A stretch of 64,000 nucleotides of DNA. Origin: Cricetomys ansorgei (lineage: Eukaryota > Chordata > Mammalia > Rodentia > Nesomyidae). Position numbers and translations under genes: made by a program. The DNA lies in assembly GCA_026225945.1 (NCBI GenBank), contig JAMJFZ010001228.1:3112501-3176500 (forward strand). The letters are read 5' to 3'. Shown in pieces: positions 30,323 to 41,774 of this stretch. Numbering within the stretch: position 1 is the stretch's first letter; each line of letters starts with the position of its first letter. The notes under the pieces were generated by a model. It worked only from the letters and a program-made list of their open reading frames with translations, was not told the origin of the DNA and ran no database searches.

Positions 30323-31509
30323 CAAAGTCTTCTAGGGCAGCTGCAAATTCGCTGTGGAGAGAATGAAGTCTGAGTAAATGTGTATTGTGGACGTGGGTAC
30401 CACTATGTTGAAGACTCCAGTGACTCAGACCCATGGGAATGGTGAGGCTTCCCCCTGGTCCCAGGATGGATATTGGCAGTGTGTGCAGAAAATATCAGTC
30501 ACAGCTTTCTCCTCCTCCTCCTCAGATGACTACAGCCAGAAACCACTCTCCTACCTAGAGCCCTTCCTGATTGTCTAACCTGACTCCTTGTTCAGCTGTG
30601 CATAGAAACTTGTCTCCTCAGGCTGAGTTTCCCTGGCTGCTGCTGCACCTCCGTCAAAGCATAGGTTTACCGGATCTCAGCTTTTCTGAACATGCCTGTC
30701 TTGTTTTTCATTCCAAGCTGTGCAGGTCAAGAAACTTCACAGAGGTTTCATCATCTGTATATTATTTGTTTTCTGGCTCCTGGTTCCTCCTGCTGTGAGT
30801 GAGAATTCCTGGAAAGAAGCTGTATCTGCAAAGGTTGGTTGGCCGATTAAAACTCTCATGGTTGTAGAGGTTAGAACGTTGCAGATCCAGAGCCTCGTTA
30901 CAATTTACCTTGATCTACCTTTAGGTCGCTTTCCCTGTAACCAACAGATGGAACTGGACTGACCATCCTGACAGTTGGAATGTATTAACTTAACACGACC
31001 CTAGATTTTCTTGAACCAATCAAGGTATAAGAGTGTTGTGAGATAACACCAAAGGTGTATAGCAAGTTCTATCCATCTTGCTGTAACCTACTTACCTAGT
31101 GTGCCCACCAGTGTATTTGATTTATTTATTGAGTGTCTTGATTTATGGCTTTCTTTGTTCTGTTACTATTAAAAATACCAAGAAGTCTTCCATGAGACTG
31201 CCTCTCTTAGAAATGGCTGCATAAATAAGAGCCAAACAATGACAATATAAATAGGGATACAAATGCAGAGGGAGCATTAGCCTTTTCCAGGGATGAGCCC
31301 CCAACTGGTTAACTAATATAAAGTTATTAACCATCCTGTAGTCATCTTGGGCTTAAAAGCCATCTTATAATAAAGACAAAATAGATTTATTCCTGTTTAT
31401 GATTAAGCCTCTGTTTCTCGGGGATTGAGCTATGCCGTTTCCAGGAATGGCAACCATGTCTTTGTTTCAAAATGTGTTATGACCATCTTGGAGCCTTACC
31501 TTTGTTTCT
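30323..31509. other. No firmly recognised element
   Basis: About 1.2 kb. The 31.15-31.35 kb part (AAGTCTTCCATGAGACTGCC, GAGCCAAACAATGAC) looks like an interspersed repeat but I cannot place it. Plus-strand frames of 66-80 codons have no support. Confidence 0.4.
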
Positions 31510-31740
31510 TTATTTAGTAACACTTTTTTGAGTTTCATACTATGTATCTCAATAACACCCTCTTTCTATTCCTCCCTGTTCCACCCTTCTACCCCTGTGC
31601 CAAATAAAAAGAAAGGAAGGAAGGAAGAAAGAAAGAACATTAAGTCTAGCTTGTGTGGCAAGAACATGGATCATGGGCATCACCATGGTCTTCGGAGGCA
31701 GCAGGCTGCTCTGATCATGGAGACATGGGAGGTCCCGAAG
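31510..31740 (-). mobile_element. LINE-1 3' end, antisense
   Basis: GTAACACTTTTTTGAG, CCTGTTCCACCCTTCTACCCC, CCAAATAAAAAGAAAGGAAGG, TAAGTCTAGCTTGTGTGG. This is the polypyrimidine/A-rich start of an antisense L1 3' end. A GGAA microsatellite sits at 31612-31638. Confidence 0.55.
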
Positions 31741-32278
31741 GGAAGGAAGGGAAGGGAGGAAGTGATGTTATTATTTTAAGTAAAAAGGCAATTTTTTTAA
31801 AGGTCATAAAATTCCTACCTCATTGGAATGGGAAATTTAGGGTGACCTAAATCTGTGTCCCTAGGTCATGGCCACTCATATTTGGGCTCCAAAAATAAAC
31901 CGTTCTTGTCTCTTTTGAGGTGAGGGCTATGTTTTTCAACAGACAAGGCATTAGCTGCCTGGGAAAGAGGTTATCCTTCCAAAGGATAGTAAAGATAGTA
32001 TGATTTTATACACAAATTAACAACTACAGAGGTCATACTCTGAATACCAACCTTCCTCTGCCTGAAGCAGCTAGGTCCAGGTTCTAGACAACCAGATTGA
32101 AAAAAAAAAAACAAAACCAAAGAACAACAAAATTTAAAATTACTTTCTACCCATAGATATCAACACACATATATAGCATATGCAAATGTATTATATGTTA
32201 CAGTATGCAATTATTTGATGGTGTATACAATACTTTACTATTGTACTTAAGAAATGTAGTAAAATACTTCTTTTACTT
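31741..32278. other. No firmly recognised element
   Basis: CTCCAAAAATAAACCGTTCTTG at about 31.9 kb resembles an LTR poly(A) region, too weakly to call. An A12 run lies near 32100. Confidence 0.4.
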
Positions 32279-32292
32279 CTCTCTCTCTACTC

Positions 32293-32324
<32 letters not shown>

Positions 32325-32326
32325 TT
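32279..32326 (+). repeat. (CT)n microsatellite
   Basis: CTCTCTCT with two early interruptions, then about 14 pure CT units, in the tail of the next SINE. Confidence 0.95.
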
Positions 32327-32440
32327 CATGTTGCTCAGAGGCCAGAAGAGGGCATCTGATCTTCTGGAGTTGGAGTTGCAGACAGTTGTGAGTCATCTGG
32401 CATAGGAAATACTCCTAATTGCTAGTCAACTCCCTAGCGT
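32327..32440 (-). repeat. B2 SINE, antisense
   Basis: GAGGCCAGAAGAGGGCATC, CTTCTGGAGTTGGAGTTGC, AGTTGTGAGTCATCTGG and a diverged head (CTCCTAATTGCTAGTC). Confidence 0.9.
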
Positions 32441-32499
32441 CATTTATCCGTGCCTTCTTTGAGATTTTTATTTTTCCTTTTTAAACCATAAATATTTTT

Positions 32500-32787
32500 G
32501 CGTGTTTTACTTTCAGCGTGTGCTTGTGGCCACAGGTGTAGGAGTGTACATGTATGTGTGTGCGAAGGCCAGAAGACAACTCAGGTGTTGCTCAGGTACC
32601 TTCTACTGTTTGGTTGAAACATGATTTGTCTTTGGATTTGAACTTCACCAAGTAAGCTAGACTAGGGGTCCACCTGTCCCCTCTTCCCATTTCACTATCA
32701 CTCAGATTTTAAGCACAGGCCACCACGCACAGCTTTGTATTTGGGTTCTGGGGATCCAAACTCAGGGTCTCATAATTGCATGGCAAG
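32500..32787 (-). repeat. Composite SINE, antisense
   Basis: GTGCTTGTGGCCACAGGTG, GCGAAGGCCAGAAGACAAC, CCATTTCACTATCACTC, GCACAGGCCACCACGCACAGC, GGGGATCCAAACTCAGGG and TTGCATGGCAAGCAC. Its head joins the next B2 directly, so the B2 probably inserted there. Confidence 0.8.
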
Positions 32788-32939
32788 CACTGGACTGGAG
32801 AGATGGCTCAGTGGTTAAGAACACAGCTTTTCTGGAGGACCCAAGATTGGTTCCCAGCACCCAAGTCTGATGGCTGTAACTCCAGCTCAAAGGGCTATGA
32901 TGCCTTCTTTTGGACTTTGAGGCCACTCGCACACATATG

Positions 32940-32974
<35 letters not shown>
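32788..32974 (+). repeat. B2 SINE with (AC)n tail
   Basis: ACTGGAGAGATGGCTCAGTGG, TTAAGAACACAGC, TGGTTCCCAGCACCCAAG, GATGGCTGTAACTCC, CTTCTTTTGGACTTTGAGG, ending in about 17 AC units at 32940-32974. Confidence 0.95.
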
Positions 32975-32977
<3 letters not shown>

Positions 32978-33559
32978 CCACCATGTGTGAGAGGAAATTG
33001 ATGGACAACAATTTGTAGTACTTGACTTGTATCTGCTTGCACAAAATCAAATTATTTGTCCACCTTAAAAAAAAAAAAATCAAAGATACATACTGGTCTG
33101 AGGTAGAATGAGCCGAGAAGAGATGCGGTCGCTGAAAAGCTTTAGAGGTGTTTTTGAGGTTTTGTTTTTATTTATGCCTTGCAGTTTTAAAATAAGACTT
33201 AAAATCATGGTTTCCCAGATACCATAAACAATTTTCCCATTCTTCCCCCCAGCCCCATCCTGTATTGGGCTAATTGCCAGTGGATGATTGTAAGTGTTAC
33301 ACATCTTTATCGTGAAATCAATTCATGTAACACGTGGCTGCTTCCTGCATGTTAATGGGCACAGGTGCTGAAGCTGTCAGACAAGGGTTTTATTGCTGTG
33401 GTCACGGTTCTCTAAGTGGTTCGGCTCGTTCTGTCACTGTGCTTGTTCATAACTGTATCACTATCTCACGGTCTGTATTGTTGAGCATGTGGACAAAGAA
33501 GGTGACATCGGGGAAGAATTTCATTCATTTTTCTGTATGGATAAAGAAAATCAAAACTT
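32975..33559. other. No recognisable element
   Basis: An A13 run near 33067 and an AT-rich stretch. The part at 33.33-33.5 kb carries CpG (ACACGTGGCTGC, CACGGTTCTC, TTCGGCTCGTTC), a minor hint of unique conserved sequence. Confidence 0.4.
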
Positions 33560-33670
33560 GACATTTGCAGGCAAATGGACAGGCCTGGAAACCATTTTGT
33601 TAAGGGAGATAAGCCAGACCCAGAAGGGCAAATACCACATTGTATTGTAATATACAGACTCTAAATTATT
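33560..33670 (+). mobile_element. LINE-1 3' end, sense, part 1
   Basis: GCAAATGGACAGGCCTGG, ACCATTTTGTTAAGGGAG, ATAAGCCAGACCCAGAAGGGC and AAATACCACATTGTATTG are the sense L1 3' region. A B2 copy interrupts it. Confidence 0.85.
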
Positions 33671-33892
33671 TGGGCAATAGAGATGGGTCAGCCATTAAGG
33701 TCTCTTGAGGCTCCATAGTGAGGACTGACAGTCAAATCTCAGCACCCACATGGTATTGGAGGTGAGGTGGGGGAGGGGAAGAGGGAGATACAAATGCTTG
33801 TAACTCCAGCTCCGAGGGAACTGATGCTCTCCTCTGACCTCTGAGGGCACTTGCACACACATGTCTATATACTGCCTCATAAGTAAAATAAA
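33671..33892 (+). repeat. B2/B3-type SINE inserted in L1
   Basis: GGGCAATAGAGATGGGTCAGCC, CAAATCTCAGCACCCACATGG, GTAACTCCAGCTCCGAGG, CTCCTCTGACCTCTGAGG and a CATAAGTAAAATAAAACAT tail. An extra G-rich stretch lies in the middle. Confidence 0.87.
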
Positions 33893-34195
33893 ACATATTA
33901 AAAATATATGGTGTGTCATATACATATGCTGGTAGGTCATGAAACTGGGAAGGGGAAGAGAGCTGTTAGGAGAGTTGGGGGATGAGGGAATGGATCAGTG
34001 CAGTACATACGATAGGAAAGCAGAAGCTGGAGAGGGGGAAGAAAGGGGACCAGCTTTGGGGGGTGGAGCATGCTGGAGAAGCGCTATGGGGGGACGGGAG
34101 CAAAAGAGAATACAAAATAATGACATGTGAATGATGACAGCACGATAAAACCCGGGATTTTTATGCTAACATAAATAATTAATTTAAAAAAAGAA
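33893..34195 (+). mobile_element. LINE-1 3' end, sense, part 2
   Basis: GGTCATGAAACTGGGAAGGGG, a purine-rich GAGGGGGAAGAAAGGGGACC run, then ACAAAATAATGACATGTG. The L1 resumes after the SINE. Confidence 0.75.
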
Positions 34196-34204
34196 ACATG
34201 CTGC

Positions 34205-34405
34205 AAGGCATCTTTTTGTGTTTGATACGGAGTCCCGTGTAGCACAGGTGGGCCTCAAATTCAGTGTCTAGCCTAATCCTCCTCCCTAGTGCTAGGATCA
34301 GAGGCAAGCCATTCTGTGTGTACACGCAGTGTTGGGGATAGACACCAGGACTTGGTGCATGCTATGCCAACACTCTACCAGGTGAGCCCCATCCACAGCT
34401 CAAGA
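34205..34405 (-). repeat. B4-like SINE, antisense
   Basis: GCACAGGTGGGCCTCAAATTC, CTCCTCCCTAGTGCTAGGATC, GGGGATAGACACCAGGAC, TGCATGCTATGCCAACACTCTACC. B1-like body and ID-like head in reverse. Confidence 0.78.
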
Positions 34406-34985
34406 AGGAGACAATTTTGGTTAGAGCTTTGGGTGTGTGAAGTGATGAAGCCCAACGTTTGACCCACACAGTAACGACCTGGGATTTTTTGGAAGTAGAC
34501 ACAAGGCACTTGGACCTGATCTTCTTCATGAAGGCCCTTTGCAGGCAGGATCCATGAGGATGAAGTGGTTAAATTCCAGGAGGGCTGTGGTAGTCTGGCA
34601 CACCTGTAACTGTATTTCCCTGATTCTTTCGTGCTGGCAAATCTCAAGTTTTCAAGGGCAGACTTAATCACTGGTGAGAGCTCTCTGTCATTGGGCTCTT
34701 CGATGTAGTTCTAGTCAAATAAGGTATGGCTTCAAGTCAACGTCACATCTTTATATCTTGCTGAGGTTTATGAAAACACTCCTCCAGACAGTTTTCAAAG
34801 AAAAGACTTCGGAAACGTGTGGAGTCACAGCAGCCTCATTGCAATGAGTGACAATAATTGGACCCTCAAATGACTTCGAGGTGACATCTCTGGGCACTGA
34901 CATATATTTGTATGTCGATTGATAAGAGCATGACACAGATCTGATTTTACTCAAGGCCTGCATAGCACTAAGATCGTCTACTTTC
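34406..34985. other. No recognisable element
   Basis: Minus-strand frames of 70 and 98 codons lie here without recognisable features. Confidence 0.42.
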
Positions 34986-35082
34986 TATGTGTATACATGG
35001 TGCATGCCTTTGGAGGCTAGAGGACAAGCTCTGTTATCACTCCTTGAGCATTTCATTTGTAACTTTTTTGGAGCTGGGGTCT
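34986..35082 (-). repeat. Composite SINE, antisense, part 1
   Basis: GTGTATACATGGTGCATGCC, TTTGGAGGCTAGAGGACAAGC and CTCCTTGAGCATTTCATTTG are the tail side. The element breaks at a longer repeat and resumes at 35371. Confidence 0.75.
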
Positions 35083-35370
35083 GGAGAAAGAAGAGTTTAT
35101 CTGAGCCCATGGTTCCAGAGGGAGCGTCCATAATAGTGGGTGAGGCAGGACAGCACACAGCCTGAGTAGGAAGCTGAGAGATCACATCTTCAACTACAAA
35201 TATGAAGCAGAGAGAGCAAACTGTAAGTGGGACAAAGCTAGACTCTTAAAACCTACCCCTGGTGACATACTTCTTCCCATGAGATTGCACCACCTCCCTA
35301 AACATCACCTCCAGCTAAGGATCAAATATTTGAGCTTATGCTGGACATTTCTCATTCAAAGTGCCACAGG
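35083..35370. mobile_element. Rodent interspersed LTR-like repeat
   Basis: GAAAGAAGAGTTTATCTGAGCCC, ATGGTTCCAGAGGGAGCG, GAGAGATCACATCTTC, AGCAGAGAGAGCAAACTG, GATCAAATATTTGAGC and TTCTCATTCAAAG. Same family type as 11.2 and 37.2 kb; it splits a SINE. Confidence 0.7.
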
Positions 35371-35605
35371 CACTGTCCATCTTGTTTTTGAGACAGTCTC
35401 TCATGGGTTTGGAACTCATTGAGTAGGTTAACTTGGTTGTCCAGAGAGACTTGGCAATCTTTGTCTCTCCATCACTAGTGTTTGCAAGCATATGCCACCC
35501 AACCTGGCCTCGTCCCACCTTCTAAAGTAGATTCTGGAAGATCCTGCTTGGGTTTATCCTCATGCATATAAGTACCTCACTAATAGCTGTCTCTCCAGCC
35601 GTTTG
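35371..35605 (-). repeat. Composite SINE, antisense, part 2
   Basis: TTGTTTTTGAGACAGTCTCTC, CTTGGTTGTCCAGAGAGAC, CACTAGTGTTTGCAAGC, then a diverged head with TACCTCACTAATAGCTGTC and TCTCCAGCC. Confidence 0.75.
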
Positions 35606-36111
35606 TTGTCATCAGAGGAAGTATGGAAAATGTCAAAGCCAATTTTATCCCATTCACCATCCATGTCTGCTTTTATAATTAGTGCAGGAGAATGTCTTCC
35701 TTGTGGTAAATAACCCAATCAAGAGAATCCAGTGAAAATAATTTCTGGGCCGTAGGAGAGGCCACCCCCACACGATAACATCTCTAAGTGTTGATTCTGG
35801 TTTCAGAACATTTTCTGATGGACTGGATGCTGTGGGGCTTTGTGAACTATCACAGATACCTGAGCACCCTAGAGGAGAATTCGTGAAGGGAAGCAGATGA
35901 CTTCTCAGGCCTGGGCTTATGATGGCTCTTTAGAAGGCCAGATTCCATTTTCCCAGGCATCATATAAGCCTTTACAATGTTGCTCAAAAGAATCATTTTC
36001 ATGCTGGATTCACTTCCAGAAACTCAGTTTCAGTTTTAATCACCTTGTAGAATTATTGTAAATGTCAAAAAGATAATGCATAGAAAACAGTTCTGTTTTA
36101 AAAAAAATGCT
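35606..36111. other. No recognisable element
   Basis: Unique, moderately AT-rich. GCTTTTATAATTAGTGC and ATAACCCAATCAAGAG are homeodomain/PBX-like words, but no cluster is convincing. Confidence 0.4.
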
Positions 36112-36440
36112 TTCTTGGACCTGGAGAAATGACTTAGTGGGTGAGAGTGCTTACTGTGCAAGCTTAAGGACCTGTGTCCTAATCTTAGCAGCCGTGTAAC
36201 CAGCTGAGTATGGCCACATGTACACCTATAGTCCAACACTATGGGGAATGGAGACGGGTGTATCTCTGGGGCTGTTTGCTACCAGCCTAGCTCCAGGTTC
36301 AGTGAGAGACTCTGTCTCAAGGACATATGATGGAGGCGGATAGAGCCAGACACCTAGCATCCTCCTTAGGCCTGCATCCACACCCACGTGCACATGTACA
36401 CACACACTCTGCCACACGTGCACACATAAAAATAATTACA
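36112..36440 (+). repeat. Composite tRNA-head SINE
   Basis: GACCTGGAGAAATGACTTAGTGG, GTGCTTACTGTGCAAGC, GTAACCAGCTGAGTATGGCC, CAGGTTCAGTGAGAGACTCTG, TCTCAAGGACATATGATGG and CACCCACGTGCACATGTAC. Close to full-length. Confidence 0.9.
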
Positions 36441-36449
36441 AAAAATTTC

Positions 36450-36690
36450 TAAGGCTGGAAAGATAACTCAGCAGATACATTTCTTGCCTTACAAGCACAA
36501 GAACCTGAGTTCAATCCCTCAGAATCTATTTAAGAAAAGACGGGTATGGTGATATGTGCTTGTAATCCCATGTTGAAGTCAGGCGGATCTCTGGGACTTA
36601 TTGGCCAGCCAGATTAACTAACCTACTTGGTGAATTCCAGGCCAGTGAGCGATCTTGTCTCAAAACAAACAAACAAAAATTCACAAACAA
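36450..36690 (+). repeat. Composite SINE, second copy in tandem
   Basis: AAGGCTGGAAAGATAACTCAGC, TTACAAGCACAAGAACCTGAG, GGGTATGGTGATATGTGCTTG, AATCCCATGTTG, CTTATTGGCCAGCCAG and TCTCAAAACAAACAAACAAA. It directly follows another composite SINE in the same orientation. Confidence 0.9.
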
Positions 36691-36778
36691 ACACAGTGCC
36701 CGATGAATGACATCTGAAGTTGCTCTTTGACTTATGCAGGTGGCCCCACACCCACACAAACGTAAAAGGTGTTAGTAG

Positions 36779-36816
<38 letters not shown>
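36779..36816 (+). repeat. (AC)n microsatellite
   Basis: About 18 AC units. Confidence 0.97.
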
Positions 36817-36818
<2 letters not shown>

Positions 36819-37208
36819 TCACTATGTTTTCTACTTATATTATCATTAGTAGGTTATGAGTTATTGGTACCAGGTAGGCAAGGACTTAGGTATAAGGCAA
36901 CTGAAGAGAATAAAGCTGCATCTTGGTAGATGTGTATCCTGATGGTCAGATGCTGTTTTGTGGTTAGCATTCTCAGAGCATCAGTATGGTTGCTTCTAGT
37001 GTCTCAGAAGCTAAGCTTCCAGCCTCTTGAATGAATGTACAAGTTCATGAATGACAGGTGTGCATCTTCAGAAAGTCTGACGTCACTAAAACACTACTTG
37101 TATTGTGCATTTGCTATGCCTGCCCTTTCTGTGAGCCCTTCAAGAGAATCACGGGAAGAAGCTCCAGAAAAGGGTGATGGGCTATCATAATTTGGGGAGT
37201 GAAAAGGA
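36817..37208. other. No recognisable element
   Basis: Unique DNA without long frames. Confidence 0.4.
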
Positions 37209-37562
37209 TGTATTAGAAGCTTTCCTGTTGTTGTGACGTAATACCGTGACACAAGCAACTTAAGGGAGGAAGGGGCTCTTTGGGTTTGTGATTCCAGAGG
37301 GATAACTGTCCCTCGTGGTAGGAAAGGCATGGTGGGAGGGGTAGGAAGATGGCTTACTCTGTGTTCACTCATGTTCAGAAAGAGAGGACAGTAAGTGGGG
37401 GAAGGTTATAACCCCCTATGCCTGATCTCAGTGGTGAACGTTCTCCAGTAAGATTCTACCTCCTAAGGACCCCACAACTTTCCCAAACAGTGGCACCCAC
37501 TGGGCACCAAGTATTCAAATCCAAGAGCCTATGAGGGACGTTTCTTATTAGAACCATAGCAA
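37209..37562. mobile_element. Rodent interspersed LTR-like repeat
   Basis: CGTAATACCGTGACACAAGC, AACTTAAGGGAGGAAGGGG, GATTCCAGAGGGATAACTG, GGTAGGAAAGGCATGG, CTTTCCCAAACAGTGGC and CACCAAGTATTCAAATCC. Same landmarks and order as the copy at 11.2 kb. Confidence 0.75.
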
Positions 37563-38554
37563 ATGGTGACTTTACCCTTTATATCTGTGGCCTGCCTCAA
37601 AAACACAATCTTCCTTTACATTCACAACTCTGAACACTGGGCTGCTCCCCGTATTGGGACAGCCCACTCCAATTTCTCTTTGGAGTGTGTGCTTTGCTCT
37701 TCTAAAATCTGCTTAAACTGTGTGTCATGATTAAATTCTGTCATTCAAGAAGACAAGAATAAGAGATCACCGTAACACGATCCCACTACCGTAGTAGTTT
37801 GGGAAATGGATTACAAAAATGGTAAAATTCTACCAGATATCCAGAACAGGAACTGATAATTTAAAGGAAATTGTCCCAAAGGAGATTGAAAAGATGGAAT
37901 TAGTGGTGTGGCATCAGGTGTGTGCATCCCACATGCCCCCTTTCCTAACTGTGTGTCTCATTCAGCACCAGGTTTCAGGGGGTGTTGGGGAGGTCATGAT
38001 GGAGATATTTGGGAAATCTCCAGCTCTGTCCCTGTGATAGTTGGGACAGATCTGTACCCCTCTCTGTGTATTCCTCCACAGTATACTATAGGAGAGACTG
38101 AACTGCGGAGTTCTGTGAGGCAGTGAAAAAACATAATGAAAGTGGGAAGCACTCATTCACAGTACAAATGTACACAGAGTGCTTAGTATAAAACGCAGCA
38201 GTAAAGGCTGGCTGTGCAGAGGGGAGCATTAAGCAGGTAAGGAAATCGATGGAGAGATAGAGAGCTATTTAGAATGGAGGGCACCACAGAGTGGGCAATG
38301 GAAGTGTTAGGAGAGATGCTCTTAAGTCTGTCCCCTCCCATACCAGTGCTGTCTGCTGGTCTAAACTACTGTTGCGACACTCAGACTGAGTGTCCCCACT
38401 GTTCTATTAAAGGCCTTTCTGGCCTTTTAATGTGCATTCTGTCCTGCACTCATCTTCAAAAACACGAGGCTGATCACAACATCTTCCTCATCTAAAGTCC
38501 ATGGATTCCTGTTGCACATAAGATGAAGACGAAATTATTAAAAAAAAAAACCGA
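37563..38554. other. Unassigned, with weak LTR hint
   Basis: CTGGGCTGCTCCCCGTATTGG to ATTAAATTCTGTCATTC (37.62-37.75 kb) has an LTR-like ring but no clear signal set. The rest is unique; plus-strand frames are 72-73 codons. Confidence 0.35.
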
Positions 38555-39250
38555 AACAAAAACATTTAATACTTTTAATAATTCATCGAGAACTTCATAG
38601 TTGTAATACATTTCGATCATATTAACTCCTCCTCTTTCCTCTACTCCTTCCAGGTCCACACCACCTGTTCTTCCCTCGAATTTCATGTTACTTTTTTTTT
38701 TTTTAATGACTCACTGAATCAAGTTTGTGCTGCCTATACTAGTGAGTATGGGGCATTTTACTGAAGTGTGGTTAACTTCCCAAGGACCACACCCTTAAGA
38801 AAACTTTACTCTTTTCCTTCGCAGCCATCATCTGTAAATAGCTCCTCATCTGGGAGTGTGACTGGGGAGCCCCTCCCTGTCTCTGCTGGAATGCCCACTA
38901 GCCAGTGGTCAGTGATCTTGTGTGGGCAGCCACAGCTGCTGTGAATTCATGAGTTCAGTGGTCCCATTATGTCTAGAAGACACTGTTTTGGCCAGGCTCT
39001 GACATCTGGCTATTTCATCTTTCTGCCCTACTCTCAGCAATGTTCCCTGGGCTTCAGTAATGGATGTGTTGCTTAGATGCCTCATTTACAGACACTCCAT
39101 AGGCATTTATTCTCTGCACTTTGACCAGGTGTGAGTTTCTAGGTTAACCACCATTTACTGCCCAGGAAAACTTCTTTGATGAGGTCTGAGAGCTGCTCTA
39201 ATCCATGTGTCTATAAAGACATGATTTTAGAGGATTCTTTGATGATATGG
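38555..39250 (-). mobile_element. LINE-1 (Lx-type) 3' UTR, antisense
   Basis: ATACATTTCGATCATATTAAC, CTCTTTCCTCTACTCCTTCC, CATCATCTGTAAATAGCTCC, GCCACAGCTGCTGTGAATTC, ATTATGTCTAGAAGACACTG, CAATGTTCCCTGGGC, CTGCACTTTGACCAGGTG and GAGAGCTGCTCTAATCC. Collinear with other antisense L1 3' ends here. Confidence 0.87.
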
Positions 39251-39329
39251 AAGACAATATTCTTGAGCCGAGACGCAAGGCCATTCTGGTCTATTTTTTT
39301 TCAACTTTTCACCTCATCTCCCACTATTT

Positions 39330-39690
39330 CCTTGTGAATGTGTTTCAACTACATGCTGGCTACTCTTTTTATCCCTGTGACCACTGCACTCTTTTCTGAG
39401 ATGGGGGCGTGGCCTGGACTGTGCTTCCTATAATCACTTTCACACTTCCAGGATAAAAAGACACTTCCTCTACTGTTGGGCCCCCTCCTTGACTTCCTTG
39501 CCTAAGTCACATTCTCAATTTCAGTGTTGGCCATCCCTTACCTTGGATCAATTTTCCATACTTAATTGTGTTTTGTTATGATTCTCCTGCTCTTTAAAAT
39601 GTTAATCTTCTGATGGGAGCAACTCTGTCTGCCCTGAGTCATTGTAGTATTCCCAGAACCTGGGGCATAGTAGATTCTCAAAATGTAAAC
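39330..39690 (+). mobile_element. L2 LINE 3' end
   Basis: CTCTGTCTGCCCTGAGTC, TAGTATTCCCAGAACC, TGGGGCATAGTAGATTCTC is the diagnostic L2 3' terminus in sense. The upstream part to about 39330 is more diverged and less sure. Confidence 0.65.
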
Positions 39691-39713
39691 TTAATAACAT
39701 GGAAGGGCAGGAA

Positions 39714-39747
39714 GTATGTGTATGTATGTATGTATGTATGTATGTAT
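39714..39747 (+). repeat. (TATG)n microsatellite
   Basis: About eight TATG units; tyrosine/valine/methionine-rich frames over it are not genes. Confidence 0.95.
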
Positions 39748-40202
39748 CATGTAAGATCAGAAAGAAGCATAGGCGGGAGCTGTGTAGAATGCTGACTTTT
39801 AGGAATGACATGGCTGTGTACCTTGAACTCACAGCCTCTGTGACTACCTTGCATAAGAGTTCCGCAGACTGGTCCCAACAGTATCCTGTCCTGGAGTAAG
39901 GAGGAGAAGCCTGCCATTTTCTGTATACATGTCATATATACGGTTAGTGGTTGGTGGGAGAGAGAAATCCATTTTCCTTAGTGAGTTAAGCATCTGTGCT
40001 TCTGTCAATGAGGCCTCACCCATATTCCTGTAGTAATCCCAGTTGAACCTACTGGTTCAAATAAAAACCAAAATCACAACCACACACAATCACTACCACA
40101 AAAAGTAATGAAGGAGAAGGAATAAGAATTTGCAAGAGGAAGGGAATGAGTGGAAGTGGAAACAAGAGACGGTGCTGGAGCAGTTATGATAAAAAATACC
40201 TT
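39748..40202. other. No recognisable element
   Basis: Unique DNA with frames up to 66 codons. Confidence 0.4.
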
Positions 40203-40405
40203 AGGTGAGGCTGGACAGACAGCTCATCGGTTAAAAGTGCTTGTTGCTCTTGCAGGGACCTGAGTTTGGCTCCCAGCATCCATATCTGGCAGCTCACATC
40301 TACCTATAACTCCAGTGCCAACACTCTGTCCTGGCCTCCGAGTGTGCACACACACAAACATTATATACTCACATAGACAAACATACTTGTACATAAAAAA
40401 ATAAA
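40203..40405 (+). repeat. B3/B2-type SINE
   Basis: GAGGCTGGACAGACAGCTCATCG, GTTAAAAGTGCTTGTTGCTC, TTGCAGGGACCTGAG, GGCTCCCAGCATCC, GGCAGCTCACATC, CCTGGCCTCCGAGTGTGC and an A-rich AAAAATAAAATA tail. Confidence 0.93.
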
Positions 40406-41459
40406 ATATATTAGGTGCACGTATGAAATGTTAAAATGAAACATATAATATGTGCTAATAAAACAAAGTCTGTAAATGTTGTCAGTATCTATAATATATA
40501 TATATAATAAATGTATATACACATCAGTATACATACAGATGATTAATGAAGGCAAATGGTAAAGATGTCACCGTAAGGCAAATGCTGCTGTCAGATTGGA
40601 ACAGAGGAATCTTCTCAGCTGCCCTGTCCTGACAGGGTACTTCATCAGAAGGTTATATGAGACCACTCACCTGTCTATGTCTGCTTTTCTGCTCCAGGTG
40701 AACTACGGTTTTATTTCCCAACTTTGAATCTCTGTATTGTACCAGAGGTCACAGATAACATGGGACTTCTTACTTTAAAAAAAAAAAATTAAGACAGCGA
40801 GAAATTCTGGGTGGAAAAGAGTCCTTTTTTTTTTTTTTTTTTTTCAAATACATGATCTAGCTGAAATGTTATTCAGTCTTCCCCCAAATCTAAGAAAATG
40901 ACCATGGTCAGTGAGACTCACTCAGTGGTTAGTGTTTTCTTGGTCCTCCAAGCTGCCTTTTCATTTTTAAAACACGTTTTTATTAATTCTTCTGTTTTTT
41001 GATTTTGTTTATTGGAGTGAGATATGAACAGCAGCATATGCAATTGTGTAGGTGTATGATAATAATCAGTATAAAAATAATGAATTATTTCCAATTATTT
41101 CTTAAAATTTTATAAAATCTATAACAATATAACCTTGCAAACAAACATCACACAGCGAAATTAACCAGATCCAAATTCTATACAACTCAATGACCTTCTT
41201 CTATATAGTTAGAATAGGCATTCAGAACAGAAGTTGAGGAGCTTCACATTAAAATTTACACTACCAATATTTAAGGATATTTTAGTCATGTGTCTACCAA
41301 CAACCACCAAAAAAAATGAATGACAGAATTAGAACTAGAAAGACAATTAGCTTTATATTGTCTATCGTAAGTTGTGTCCAGTACCTGAACACAGTTCTTC
41401 TGCATCCCCTAGTATTTAGCCTTTCTTGCTTTCTTTCTTCATGTTATATATATCCACAT
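40406..41459. other. AT-rich DNA, mostly unassigned
   Basis: Contains a TA-rich stretch (40490-40508), A and T runs (40780, 40826-40844) and AT-rich sequence from 40.96 kb that may already be diverged antisense L1. No supported frame. Confidence 0.4.
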
Positions 41460-41770
41460 ATGCAACTGTTAACACATGTTCATCATTACTGGTTAGATTC
41501 TGCATATGAGACCGAACATGTAATTTTTTCTGAGATTGGTGATATCCTTTAATATTATACATCCTAAATCCACCAATTTTCCTGAAAATTTTCAAAGTTT
41601 ATTTTTCTTTAGAACAAAGTGTTTTTCATATATATCTATATATCTACAACATTTTCATTATCTACCCATCTGATGATAGACAACTGAGTTGATTCTGACT
41701 TTGCTACAGTGAATAAGACAGAAATAAACATGAGGGTGCAAATCTCCCTATAGTAGGGTAAAAAGTTATC
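41460..41770 (-). mobile_element. LINE-1 3' region, antisense
   Basis: ACATTTTCATTATCTACCCATC, TGATGATAGACAACTGAGTTG, ATTCTGACTTTGCTACAGTG, AATAAGACAGAAATAAACATG and ATGAGAATTTTATAC. This is the mammalian L1 3' region read backwards (the part with CATCTGTTGATGG in better copies). Confidence 0.82.
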
Positions 41771-41774
41771 TGGG

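Noticed and set aside
37600..37800. Possible solo LTR
   Set aside because: The LTR-like impression rests on a vague pattern; no clear TATA, poly(A) signal or TG...CA ends were located.
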